Source: Desulfobacteraceae bacterium
GTDB taxonomy: Bacteria > Desulfobacterota > Desulfobacteria > Desulfobacterales > ETH-SRB1
DNA: 36,254 bases
Reading direction: 5' to 3'
Assembly: GCA_014237365.1 (NCBI GenBank)
Contig: JABZFQ010000190.1
Location: forward strand, 1-36,254
This document shows positions 27,706 to 35,332 of this stretch, piece by piece. Position 1 is the stretch's first letter. Every line of letters starts with the position of its first letter. The notes under the pieces were generated by a model. It saw nothing but the letters and a program-made list of their open reading frames with translations, was not told the origin of the DNA and did not search any database. The translations under genes were made by a program, and so were the position numbers.

Positions 27706-27730
27706 AGTAACCCTCCGTTAACATTAAAAA

Positions 27731-28861
27731 TTACCAGACCTCTATCGTATTGACCTCCAGAGCGCTCAGGTCGTTTATGGGGCAAAGACCCCGCCATACC
27801 AGATAAAAACGTTTCTCATCCGGAATAAGGCAGAGAGTATCCGGTTTGAGTTCTACTTTTTCCGAAACAGGAGATGCCTCTTCAGCCTCTTCGATCTCTT
27901 TGCCCTCCTCCAGTTCCTCGTTTATGCCGTCTTGCTCAACTGCATCTAAGTCATCGCCCTTGCTTGCCCCCAAAGCCGACTCATCTGCAAAAAGATGCTC
28001 AAACGATTTGCTTACGGCACAGTTTACTCGTATGCCGGGCAAATGAAAGCGGACCGTTCCCTCAGGTGTAAGATTCACAAGCTCAACCTCTTCATCACAT
28101 TTAAGATAGCCCTTAACCTGCAAATCGGGATGCGCTCCGTTGTAATAGTCGAACCGAAAGTCTTCCGGCGGATCGGGAGAATGTTCCAGTCTCCATTTGT
28201 CATCGTATGTGCCCAGATAGCCCGCCCGAGGCATCCACGCCTTGCCGTAAAAGCCAAAACCAGCCGGCATGGGGTGATCTTTCCACGACTTGATGAGCTT
28301 TGCAGGGTCCTCAAGGTTCGGCAACAAGGCTCCATCAAGCGTTTTTTTCGATTTTTTTGCAAAAAAACCTCGTCCTGCCAAATTTTCTTTACAATAGCCA
28401 CCACTATGGGTATCAATGCCGCCAAAGGCTCGTTCGTACACAAGATCCATAATGCTAAACTGTTGGGGTCTGGAAAAATGCTCCGGTAACAATCGGCTCG
28501 AACATTTCCAGCGCCGATCGCCGATGACACGGATGGTCTTTTTTACGTGTCCGACATGCAGCGATACATCCAGAGCATAAACAGACCCTCCATGCGGAGC
28601 ATAGGCTTTTCCTACAAGAACAATATCAGCCCGTGGCTTGAAGGGGGCCACATCGGATTCAAACTTCACGCTGCCGCCATTCTTTTCATCGTAGAATTCG
28701 TCGCCAAAGGCTATTGGTATTTGCTCCGATGCTGCTTCTGCCTTTTCTCCGGAACAAATATCAAAGGTGCCTTTGACAACAACAGTCAGAACGGTTCTCC
28801 CTTCCGGTCCTCTCAAAGGGAGTGCTTTAACTTCAAACGGTGTATTGTTTAAAATCTTCAT
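27731..28861 (-). CDS. DUF2169 domain protein (T6SS VgrG/effector adaptor type)
   Basis: DUF2169 proteins are encoded beside vgrG and PAAR genes and are regarded as adaptors or chaperones for loading effectors on the spike. The 376-residue product starts MKILNNTPFEVKALPLRGPE. It shows the family pattern TVVVKGTFDI near 27-36, GDEFYDEKNGGSVKFESDVA near 55-74, FKPRADIVLVGKAYAPHGG, YERAFGG and a long beta-rich body. An acidic insertion (about 305-335, EEGKEIEEAEEA) and a C-terminal WRGLCPINDLSAL follow. ATG 28861 is the family-like start; the frame is open to a TTG at 28897 with GGGG upstream. It is 45 bases after the Pro/Gly-rich gene, in the minus-strand operon. Confidence 0.9.
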   Translation of the reverse strand: MKILNNTPFEVKALPLRGPEGRTVLTVVVKGTFDICSGEKAEAASEQIPIAFGDEFYDEKNGGSVKFESDVAPFKPRADIVLVGKAYAPHGGSVYALDVSLHVGHVKKTIRVIGDRRWKCSSRLLPEHFSRPQQFSIMDLVYERAFGGIDTHSGGYCKENLAGRGFFAKKSKKTLDGALLPNLEDPAKLIKSWKDHPMPAGFGFYGKAWMPRAGYLGTYDDKWRLEHSPDPPEDFRFDYYNGAHPDLQVKGYLKCDEEVELVNLTPEGTVRFHLPGIRVNCAVSKSFEHLFADESALGASKGDDLDAVEQDGINEELEEGKEIEEAEEASPVSEKVELKPDTLCLIPDEKRFYLVWRGLCPINDLSALEVNTIEVW

Positions 28862-28906
28862 TATCTGAAAACCCATATCTTTTTCAACAGCAACCAATCC
28901 CCAACC

Positions 28907-29737
28907 CTACTTCAAAACACCAGGTGTCGGGATAACCGATCCTGCCACGACTGGACCTGCCGGCACAACAGGCGGTGCAAACGACGGAATCGGACCCATG
29001 CCGAGTACATTCTGAACCAGGGTTGAAGTTTTAAAGATTTGAAATACCGTATTGAACGCATTTGCAATCGCGTCAAACAGATCCGACGCGTGCAAGGCTT
29101 CCGGATCGGCAAGATTGGCATCCATGGTGCTTTTCAAGGTGCCTGGGGATAGTCCCGATTCTCCGGGCGAAGAGAATGTTACCAGCGGTATCGGAATGTT
29201 TGGCGTGGGTGGAGCCATCGGCCCGGGAAATACAGCAAAAGCCGGATACATCAACGTACCCATCAGCCCCATGTGCCACGATTGCCAGAGTGTGCCCAAA
29301 GCGCCGGCGATTGCGTTGGAATATTTTATCTCCTGAGGTGTGCTCATCGGCGCACTTGCTAAAATCAACGGCATGAGCGGCGGCCCCACAACACCGCCCG
29401 GCAACAGCATGCCCGTAGGGCCGTTAATGATGACACTTGCAATCATGGTCATCTTCATCCAATTGTCGATGCCGTCGCAGATGGCGCCGGAAATACCGTC
29501 AATATAATCAGCAAGCTGCTCGCCGACCGTTGCGGCTGCATCAACATGGTACTTGTTCAGAGTCGCTTCCCTGAAAAGGTTCATGGGAAAGTTAGGCGAC
29601 ACCATCAATTCGCTTGGAGTAAAAGCATCAGAATATTGCTCCCCTGGCTCTAACCAGTCCATAGGTAACTCAACACCCTTGGACAGAAAATTACTTTTTG
29701 CCAGTTGGGCTAGCATATCTTTTTGTGGCGCCGGCAT
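28907..29737 (-). CDS. Pro/Gly-rich protein of unknown function in the PAAR-DUF2169 operon
   Basis: The 276-residue product is not recognised as a named family. The first 60 residues look soluble (QKDMLAQLAKSNFLSKGVEL). The centre (about 95-190) is rich in Gly, Pro, Met and hydrophobic residues (ASVIINGPTGMLLPGGVVGP; PLMPLILASAPM), punctuated by PMAPPTPNIPIPLVTFSSPG. The C-terminus ends in a Pro/Val-rich tail with PIPSFAPPVVPAGPVV. This could form hydrophobic hairpins or a spike-associated protein; a toxin role is possible but unproven. ATG 29737 has AAGAGA 6-7 bases upstream. It is placed between a damaged gene and DUF2169, all on the minus strand. GC content is visibly higher than in the chemotaxis genes. 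Confidence 0.7.
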   Translation of the reverse strand: MPAPQKDMLAQLAKSNFLSKGVELPMDWLEPGEQYSDAFTPSELMVSPNFPMNLFREATLNKYHVDAAATVGEQLADYIDGISGAICDGIDNWMKMTMIASVIINGPTGMLLPGGVVGPPLMPLILASAPMSTPQEIKYSNAIAGALGTLWQSWHMGLMGTLMYPAFAVFPGPMAPPTPNIPIPLVTFSSPGESGLSPGTLKSTMDANLADPEALHASDLFDAIANAFNTVFQIFKTSTLVQNVLGMGPIPSFAPPVVPAGPVVAGSVIPTPGVLK

Positions 29738-29746
29738 TGTCTCTTT

Positions 29747-30077
29747 TTAAGACCTCATCTTGTGTTTTTCAGCGGCATATACCCTTCGTGCTTTGATTAG
29801 AACGGGGACGAAATAACTTCCCCGTTCCTTAGGTGAACCAAAAAAAGAGTCCAATTTCGCGAATGGTGTCTCAGAGCCCAGGGCACGTTCAAAAACTCCT
29901 GCAAGACTCTGTACGTCTGTACCCATACTGGGAAACATGGTTCCCTGGAGAATATAGTGAACCATAGCAGGTGAGTCAAGTTCATCGCTTTCAAGGCCAT
30001 TCAGCAGGTTCGCAGATATCTGCACGCCGGCAACGAGGGCAGATTAATTCGATCTGCTCAATGATTTCCTTTCGCAC
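29747..30077 (-). pseudogene. Frame-disrupted small gene with zinc-ribbon-like start, carrying a mini element
   Basis: Five bases after the PAAR stop, GTG 30077 begins VRKEIIEQIELICPRCRRAD and stops at 29991. An overlapping frame from GTG 30025 then encodes QISANLLNGLESDELDSPAM and VHYILQGTMFPSMGTD, and on to a stop at 29747-29749. The CPRC motif at the start would suit the first half of a zinc ribbon, but no second pair is seen, so an internal deletion plus frameshift is likely. A 29-bp miniature of the GGAACG family (29798-29826) inserts KERGSYFVPVL near the C-terminus and changes the frame there. It resembles the N-terminal part of longer proteins with a CPxC region, but that is a weak comparison. 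Confidence 0.4.
29795..29829. mobile_element. 29-bp miniature of the GGAACG element between TTA repeats
   Basis: TTA, then GAACGGGGACGAAATAACTT followed by CCCCGTTCC, then TTA. It keeps one full tip and only five to nine bases of the other, so the whole interior palindrome of the larger copies has been deleted. It still can form a short hairpin (GAACGGGG with CCCCGTTC). Confidence 0.75.
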
Positions 30078-30081
30078 AATC

Positions 30082-30405
30082 TTATCCGCCCACATTCACA
30101 TCGGGGCTTCCTTCGATCAACTGGCCGACCCCGCCGCAGTGCTGATCCATATCGCCCATACGATGGGCAGGGCTATTGTTGATCAGAACCGTTGCGCTTC
30201 CCATGACAGCGGTCCAGGTGTTCGGCCCGCAACAGGCAGCATGAATACCCATATCTCCTACACGCAGGGCGGGCAGATAATTCACCAGCACATCCGGTGA
30301 GCCCTGAATCGCCGGACCCGTAACAGAAGGATGAGGGCATGCAACACAGCCGTGAGCATCGACCGGCGCCTGTGATTTGTCTCCTAATCGTCCTTGTTGC
30401 GGCAT
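30082..30405 (-). CDS. PAAR-domain spike-tip protein
   Basis: PAAR proteins cap the VgrG trimer and sharpen the T6SS spike, binding a metal ion near the tip. The 107-residue product covers the whole domain: GDKSQAPVDAHGCVACPHPS near 8-27, PAIQGSPDVLVNYLPALRVG near 31-50, DMGIHAACCGPNTWTAVMGS near 51-70, INNSPAHRMGDMDQHCGG near 74-91 and IEGSPDVNVG at the end. Conserved His and Cys residues are present as possible metal ligands. GAGGT stands 6 bases before ATG 30405. It is the first gene of the minus-strand operon that converges on vgrG. Confidence 0.93.
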   Translation of the reverse strand: MPQQGRLGDKSQAPVDAHGCVACPHPSVTGPAIQGSPDVLVNYLPALRVGDMGIHAACCGPNTWTAVMGSATVLINNSPAHRMGDMDQHCGGVGQLIEGSPDVNVGG

Positions 30406-30620
30406 GATTACCTCTTCTGTAAAATATATCTACTATTCTTGTTCTCTTGCTCCAAATACTGATGTCTGGAGAAAAAAAGAATGGTTTGGGGATATTAAGG
30501 AACGTATTTTTCCGAAACGTTTCATCGCTTCCTTTTTTACTGGCAAAACCTCATCATTTTTCCACACAATCCCTCTAAAATTGTAGCATCGCACGCTTCC
30601 TAAGGCATGTGAATGGTTGA

Positions 30621-30650
30621 ATTGGTTGAGCAGTCAACCACTCAACCAAT
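30621..30650. repeat. Perfect 10-bp inverted repeat in the PAAR-YkgJ gap
   Basis: ATTGGTTGAG (30621-30630) and CTCAACCAAT (30641-30650) pair perfectly around a 10-base loop that itself contains TCAACC. It starts two bases after the stop of the YkgJ-type gene (minus strand), so it could end that transcript, but no U-run follows. The rest of the 30406-30651 gap holds no gene; TAAGGAACGT near 30496 resembles a decayed GGAACG tip. Confidence 0.5.
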
Positions 30651-30651
30651 A

Positions 30652-31443
30652 TCAATCAGCTTTCTTCTCTTTTATGCTGAAATCGCCGTCTTTAAAAAAA
30701 AGCCATTTCAGCCACTTGATTCCAAATTCTAATAAAACAAGTTCATCTTTTTTTATTTTTTCAATAATTTCTTTTTTTATATTATAGCGCTCTAAAAATG
30801 AACTTTCAAAAACAAATTCTTTAAACTTGTCTATATTGTAACTGGCTAAAAAGAACATCTTCTTGCTCTGTTCGGTAAGCATAACATTTTTAGGAAAAGA
30901 TCTTTTCCTAACCAGCAAATCTGTCCAGCCGGCATTAATCTCATCATGAATGTCAACTCCCTGATCGTTTCGCCATTCTCGTACTGTCCACACTTTTTTC
31001 TCTTCAAAGCCAAGGCAGTGAGATTCATGAACAAAAAAATAGAAATCTTTATCATCGGCACCCTCTTTGTGACTCAAAGATGCAACTCCTATTGGATAAT
31101 AACGGCAGGTCGTTGGTCTATCTTCATAGATTATACATCCATCATCTCTTACAAAAGGGCATGATTTTTCATCATCGTCCATCAACTTTAAAGTTATAAT
31201 TGGTAGATCTGTTTTCTCTAAAAGCTGTGGTTTAGTATAGATTGCCAGGAATTCTTCTGATGAAAGCTGCAAACGATTTTTTAACCTGATAATATCATAA
31301 GGGGTAAGATTAATGTTAATACCCCTGCAACATTTAGTAAAACATTTTACACCCTTATGGCATTCGAACTTAAATTTGTCGTCAAGACTGAATCTAACAG
31401 GTTCAATCCCAGCCATATCGGGCATATTATTTGACATATTCAT
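30652..31443 (-). CDS. YkgJ family cysteine-cluster protein
   Basis: The 263-residue product has the cysteine spacing of the YkgJ/UPF0153 family, thought to coordinate zinc or an iron-sulfur cluster: FECHKGVKCFTKCCRG near residues 26-41, then CPFVRDDGCIIYEDRPTTCR near 95-114 followed by YYP. The C-terminal half is unrelated to those motifs, helical and lysine-rich (KKEIIEKIKKDELVLLEFGI). The biochemical function of the family is not established. ATG 31443 has AAAGGA about 10 bases upstream; an in-frame ATG two codons later is an alternative. It has no close neighbour on its strand and is likely a single-gene unit. Confidence 0.85.
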   Translation of the reverse strand: MNMSNNMPDMAGIEPVRFSLDDKFKFECHKGVKCFTKCCRGININLTPYDIIRLKNRLQLSSEEFLAIYTKPQLLEKTDLPIITLKLMDDDEKSCPFVRDDGCIIYEDRPTTCRYYPIGVASLSHKEGADDKDFYFFVHESHCLGFEEKKVWTVREWRNDQGVDIHDEINAGWTDLLVRKRSFPKNVMLTEQSKKMFFLASYNIDKFKEFVFESSFLERYNIKKEIIEKIKKDELVLLEFGIKWLKWLFFKDGDFSIKEKKAD

Positions 31444-31790
31444 ATGTTATTTTTCCTTTCACGGGATTTAGGCTCGGTCAAAAAGCTTGATCTTTCCTAT
31501 CTGAATAAAAAAATGATGTCAATAGATCAGATTTTGTAATATTTTGGTTTTATGAAACAAACAGCCTGGACGATATTTTCAAAAAGCTATGTTTCAAAAA
31601 ACTTATTGCTTGATTTAAAGCGAAAATATTTTTATATCTTAAAAATAAAAATATCAATCTATACCTCGCAAGGTCATAAATTGCGTTTTTTCGGTGAGCA
31701 ATGAAGCATCAAGAGCAAAGCGCGAAGGTGCCCAATAGCAAGCCTGAGCAACGCAGCTATTGGTGTTCAGTGCCAGCAAAAAATCACAAG
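31444..31790. other. Intergenic region with one hairpin, no gene seen
   Basis: The stretch is AT-rich up to about 31680. A hairpin with stem CCAATAGC (31732-31739) and GCTATTGG (31756-31763) and a 16-base loop follows, flanked by GCGTTTTTTCGG and AAAAAATC. It resembles a small repeat remnant. The right border is the TTA of element copy 5. Confidence 0.5.
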
Positions 31791-31976
31791 TTAGGAACGT
31801 GGACGAATTAACTTCCTCAAGTAGGCGCACAGATTTGGGTCGAATTTGTTTGATCTCAGATCACAAAAGTTGATGGAATAGCGAGCTATTTCAATGTTTT
31901 TGTGATCTGAGATCGAACAAAGGCGGCCTGAATCTGTGATGCATAGTTGTGGAAGTTGTTTCGTCCACGTTCCTTA
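31791..31976. mobile_element. GGAACG palindromic element, copy 5 (orientation of copy 3)
   Basis: The core 31794-31973 begins GGAACGTGGACGAATTAACT and ends TTTCGTCCACGTTCC, with TTA on both sides. The interior shows GTAGGCGCACAGATTTGGGT on the left and CTGTGATGCATAGTTG on the right, around the centre ATAGCGAGCTAT. It lies just upstream of the PPC gene and is the best-preserved copy for defining the family. Confidence 0.88.
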
Positions 31977-32033
31977 TGGCCTTTCGAGGTATATAAATTG
32001 GATTATAGCCGTTCACGGCTACCTTTTATTTAT

Positions 32034-32495
32034 ATGAAGAATATATCTATATCTGAATTTAAACTCGGACGTTTTTTTTTAGGAAAACTTCCTTTTGGTA
32101 AGGATTTGATAGCCTTTGTTGAGGATTTCTGTAAAGAAGCCTTAATCCAGACGGCCATTTTTTCAGTTCTTGGTTCTGTTTCATCTGTTACATTAGGATG
32201 TTATGACCATAAACAACAGGTTTATGTAACTTTCAACGAAGAAGCTCCTCTTGAAATCACAGTATGTATTGGTAACGTTTCAATAAAAGATGCTAGTCCA
32301 TTTGTACGTGCGCACATTCTTTTAAGTGATGAAAAAGGTAAAATCATTGGAGGGCATCTTTTTTCAGAAACAATTGTTTTTGCAGGCGAAATCAGCCTTC
32401 AGGAATTAAAAGGAAAGCCATTTGAAAGAGCTTATGATAATAAAACCGGTCTTATGCTATGGAATTTATCGGGCAAAAGTGGCCTGAATCTGTGA
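32034..32495 (+). CDS. PPC/DUF296 domain protein with element-derived C-terminus
   Basis: PPC (DUF296) domains form trimers; in plants they accompany AT-hooks, and bacterial members have no settled function. The 153-residue product fits the domain: SEFKLGRFFLGKLPFGKDLI near 6-25, TAIFSVLGSVSSVTLGCYDH, LEITVCIGNVSIKDASPFVR near 79-98, AHILLSDEKGKIIGGHLF and ETIVFAGEISLQELKG, ending RAYDNKTGLMLWNL. The last residues (SGKSGLNL and the stop) come from a truncated GGAACG element beginning near 32468, so the native C-terminus has been replaced. ATG 32034 is chosen; an in-frame start at 31947 would lie inside element copy 5. The palindrome TAGCCGTTCACGGCTA sits about 25 bases upstream. Confidence 0.82.
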   Translation: MKNISISEFKLGRFFLGKLPFGKDLIAFVEDFCKEALIQTAIFSVLGSVSSVTLGCYDHKQQVYVTFNEEAPLEITVCIGNVSIKDASPFVRAHILLSDEKGKIIGGHLFSETIVFAGEISLQELKGKPFERAYDNKTGLMLWNLSGKSGLNL

Positions 32496-32536
32496 TGCAT
32501 AGTTGGGGAAGTTATTTCGTCCCCCCCAGTTCCGTA
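32468..32536. mobile_element. Truncated GGAACG element, right end only
   Basis: From ATCGGGCAAA through GGCCTGAATCTGTGATGCAT and AGTTGGGGAAGTTATTTCGT to AGTTCC this matches the last third of copies 3 to 5. The left arm is missing, because the sequence joins directly to the PPC coding region. The tip is degraded by a C-run (CCCCCCC). Confidence 0.75.
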
Positions 32537-32591
32537 ATGATACGGTTAAAAACTTTCCGACTGTTGAATTAATTTGTTTGAGGAGGCTTGG

Positions 32592-33662
32592 GTGCAAATA
32601 ACTGTTAAAAGATGCAATAAATTGAAAGAGCGGCCAGATGATTCCAGCCTTGGTTTTGGGTCGATATTTACAGACCATATGTTTAATATGGATTACAATC
32701 CTGAAGATGGATGGCATAATCCGCGTATAGAACCATACTCATCCATCACAATGGATCCGGCGACAATGGTTCTTCATTATGGTCAGTCCATTTTTGAGGG
32801 GCTCAAATCTTTCAGGACAAAGTCAGGCATTATTCAGCTTTTTCGACCGACAGATAATTTTACGAGGCTGAATAAATCTGCAAAAGCTCTATGCATCCCC
32901 GATGTTGATGAGGACTTTCTCTTTCACGCTTTGAAACAGTTGCTGAATATTGAAAAGGACTGGGTCCCGAGTGCTCCGGAAACTTCCCTTTACATACGAC
33001 CGGCAATTATTGCCATGGACCCGTTTCTCGGAGTACGTGCTTCTCATACCTATCGTTTGTTTATTATTCTTTCACCAGTTGGTGCATATTATAAAGAAGG
33101 CTTTAATCCAGTTAAAATCTGGGTAACAAAAAACCATGTTAGAGCCGTACGAGGCGGTGTTGGAAATGTCAAAACAGCCGGAAACTATGCAGCAAGTCTT
33201 TATGCCGGCGAAGAAGCCCATAAAAATGGTTATACACAGGTTTTATGGCTTGACGGAGTTGAACGTAAATATGTGGAAGAAGTTGGATCTATGAACATAT
33301 TTTTTGTCATAGATGACGAGATTATTACTCCAGTGTTAACCGGAAGCATACTTCCGGGTATTACCAGAAATTCTGTAATCTCCCTTGCAAAAATGTGGAA
33401 TTTGAAAGTTGAAGAAAGAAAAATCAGTATAGACGAATTAATAGATGCACACGAATCAGGCAAGCTTCAAGAGATCTTCGGATCAGGTACCGCTGCCGTT
33501 ATTTCACCTGTCGGTGAAATAAAATACAGCGAAAAGGTTTTAACCATAAACGACGGTAAAGTTGGTCCAATGGCAAACAAGTTTTACAATGCCCTCACAG
33601 ACATACAGTATGGCAGGGTAGAAGATCCTTTTGGATGGATTGAACTGATTGTTGATTGTTGA
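32592..33662 (+). CDS. ilvE: Branched-chain amino acid aminotransferase
   Basis: This PLP enzyme performs the last step of valine, leucine and isoleucine synthesis (and the first of their breakdown) in the cytoplasm. From GTG 32592 it is 356 residues and fits the class IV aminotransferase fold: MDYNPEDGWHNPRIEPYSS, MVLHYGQSIFEGLKSFRT near 57-74, RPTDNFTRLNKSAKAL near 85-100, GVRASHTYRLFIILSPVGAY, catalytic Lys in GNVKTAGNYAASLYAG near 197, YVEEVGSMNIFFV near 227-239 and EIFGSGTAAVISPVGEI near 300-316. This long form is common. GAGGAGG ends 5 bases before GTG; a TTG 18 bases earlier overlaps that site and is rejected. Confidence 0.95.
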   Translation: MQITVKRCNKLKERPDDSSLGFGSIFTDHMFNMDYNPEDGWHNPRIEPYSSITMDPATMVLHYGQSIFEGLKSFRTKSGIIQLFRPTDNFTRLNKSAKALCIPDVDEDFLFHALKQLLNIEKDWVPSAPETSLYIRPAIIAMDPFLGVRASHTYRLFIILSPVGAYYKEGFNPVKIWVTKNHVRAVRGGVGNVKTAGNYAASLYAGEEAHKNGYTQVLWLDGVERKYVEEVGSMNIFFVIDDEIITPVLTGSILPGITRNSVISLAKMWNLKVEERKISIDELIDAHESGKLQEIFGSGTAAVISPVGEIKYSEKVLTINDGKVGPMANKFYNALTDIQYGRVEDPFGWIELIVDC

Positions 33663-33705
33663 TTTGTGGAATCGCTTCGCTCTGTCTTTTTTGTTATAAC
33701 CTATA

Positions 33706-33795
33706 AGCCTTTTGCAGAAACACATTAGGAACGTGGTCTGCGTTATGCATTGTGTAGTGTTGCTCTGTTGATTGGCGTTGTTTCTGCAATAGGCT
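33706..33795. repeat. 90-bp inverted-repeat element in the ilvE-pyrophosphorylase gap
   Basis: AGCCTTTTGCAGAAACA (33706-33722) and TGTTTCTGCAATAGGCT (33779-33795) pair at 16 of 17 positions. The interior carries TTAGGAACGTGG (33725-33736), a GGAACG-family tip, suggesting nesting of one element type in another. There is no coding capacity. It is close in length to the 89-bp insertion at 6972 but has different ends. The rest of the 33663-33873 gap shows no gene, only AT-rich DNA with two near-repeats of TCAACAGTCAACAATCA-like sequence. Confidence 0.6.
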
Positions 33796-33873
33796 GGCTC
33801 CTATATATAAAATTAATAGAATATCTTCAATCAACAGTCAACAATCATAAATAAATATTTCAGGGGTATTGCT

Positions 33874-35277
33874 TTGAGGAATTTGGACGAACCAAAATAT
33901 TTGCAATCATTTATATCAAAAATGAAAAAAGAGGGCATTCAGCCCATAGTTATTGATACATTTGTATATTATTATGAAAAGTTAGTTGCCGGTGAAAAAG
34001 GATTTATTTTTGACAGAGATATAAGACCCATTAATTCAGATGAGATTGAAGATGCAAGAGATGCATCTGAATATGCAGAAGCCGGTGAAAAAGCATTAAA
34101 ACATGTCGTTATGATAATTTTAAACGGCGGTTTGGGCACAACTATGGGCATGAAAAAAGCAAAGTCTTTAATACGAGCAAAAGATAACAAGACATTCCTT
34201 GAAATAATTTTAGAAAAAGCGAAAAAATCCAATGTTGCGCTGTGTCTTATGAACAGCTTCAGTACTCATCAGGATACAATTTCCGCGCTATCAATGATTA
34301 AACCATATAGATTCCCTAAATTATTCCTTCAGCATAAGTTCCCCAAAATTTTACGACATGAATTCGCTCCTGCAGACTGGCCAATGAATCAACGCCTGGA
34401 GTGGAATCCGCCAGGGCATGGAGATATTTATACAGCCCTGTTAACGTCCGGAACCCTTCAGCAACTGCTTGATGAAGGGATTCGATATGCTTTTATTGCA
34501 AATTCAGACAATTTAGTCGCCAATATAGATAAATCGCTCCTTGGATTTTTTTCCGAGAAAGGTTTCCCTTTTATGATGGAGGTCTCGGAAAGGATGCCCA
34601 TTGATTTCAAAGGAGGACATATGGCCAGACATAAGAACGGCCATTTAATTTTGCGTGAAGCTGCCCAATGTCCGAAAAGGGAGCTTGAAAAGTGCAGGGA
34701 TGTAATCAATTATAAATTTTTTAATACAAATAACATCTGGCTTGATTTAAAAATTTTAAAGAGTTTAATTGAAAAACATGGGACAATTAAACTTCCGATG
34801 ATCATAAACCCAAAGAATCTGGATCCAAGAAATGAATTCAGCCCGCTCGTATATCAGATAGAAACCGCAATGGGATCGGCAATCTCAATTATTGAGGGAG
34901 CAACAGCAATCAGAGTCCCCAGATCCCGTTTCTTTCCTGTTAAAACATGTAATGAACTATTGGCTGTTCGTTCTGACTGCTTTTTATTTTCAGACGATAA
35001 ACAGCTAATAGTAAACCCTGAAAGAAAACAAAATGATAACTGTTTCAATATAAATATAGATCTTGATCCTAGATATTACAGAAAAATAGATATGTTTAAT
35101 AAGAGATTCGCAAACGGCATTCCTTCTTTAGTTAATTGTGAATCTTTAACTATAAGTGGGGATGTTTTTTTTGAAAACAATGTAAAGATTAATGGAAACG
35201 TTGTAATCAATAACAGGAGCGGGTCCCATGCAGTTATAAAGGAAGGAGCAGTTATAGAAGAAGACATTTATAGTTGA
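33874..35277 (+). CDS. UTP-glucose-1-phosphate uridylyltransferase (UDPGP family)
   Basis: This family makes UDP-sugars from UTP and sugar 1-phosphate. The 467-residue product is of the eukaryote-like UDPGP type, not the short bacterial GalU type. Visible motifs are IILNGGLGTTMGMKKAKSLI near 81-100 (nucleotide-binding loop), LMNSFSTHQDT near 126-136, EWNPPGHGDIYTAL near 176-189, FIANSDNLVA near 205-214, FKGGHMARHKNGHLILREAA near 243-262 and FNTNNIWLDL near 281-290. A beta-helix-like C-terminus ends the chain (ISGDVFFENNVKINGNVVIN). The start is TTG 33874 (AGGGG about 12 bases upstream, a weak match). The sugar specificity is not certain; glucose is the usual substrate. Confidence 0.88.
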   Translation: MRNLDEPKYLQSFISKMKKEGIQPIVIDTFVYYYEKLVAGEKGFIFDRDIRPINSDEIEDARDASEYAEAGEKALKHVVMIILNGGLGTTMGMKKAKSLIRAKDNKTFLEIILEKAKKSNVALCLMNSFSTHQDTISALSMIKPYRFPKLFLQHKFPKILRHEFAPADWPMNQRLEWNPPGHGDIYTALLTSGTLQQLLDEGIRYAFIANSDNLVANIDKSLLGFFSEKGFPFMMEVSERMPIDFKGGHMARHKNGHLILREAAQCPKRELEKCRDVINYKFFNTNNIWLDLKILKSLIEKHGTIKLPMIINPKNLDPRNEFSPLVYQIETAMGSAISIIEGATAIRVPRSRFFPVKTCNELLAVRSDCFLFSDDKQLIVNPERKQNDNCFNINIDLDPRYYRKIDMFNKRFANGIPSLVNCESLTISGDVFFENNVKINGNVVINNRSGSHAVIKEGAVIEEDIYS

Positions 35278-35290
35278 TCAACCAAATGTC

Positions 35291-35311
35291 TATTTGAAAA
35301 ATAGGCTCTAA
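35291..35311. repeat. GAGCCT element tip remnant
   Basis: On the minus strand this reads GAGCCTATTTTTCAAATA, bordered by TTA, close to the tip of the GAGCCT elements. No second arm is visible nearby. It begins 14 bases after the stop of the pyrophosphorylase gene. Confidence 0.45.
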
Positions 35312-35332
35312 GGAAGCATAGTAGCTGCATTA

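Noticed and set aside
27995-28489. Plus-strand frame of 164 codons opposite DUF2169
   Set aside because: DUF2169 is strongly supported on the minus strand, and the plus-strand product matches no family.
9513-31976. CRISPR array formed by the repeated palindromes
   Set aside because: Copies are 180-200 bp long, kilobases apart, in both orientations and lie between different genes; there are no regular spacers and no cas genes.
31947-32033. Upstream start for the PPC gene
   Set aside because: The added 29 residues are encoded by the tip of a palindromic element and by a small palindrome.
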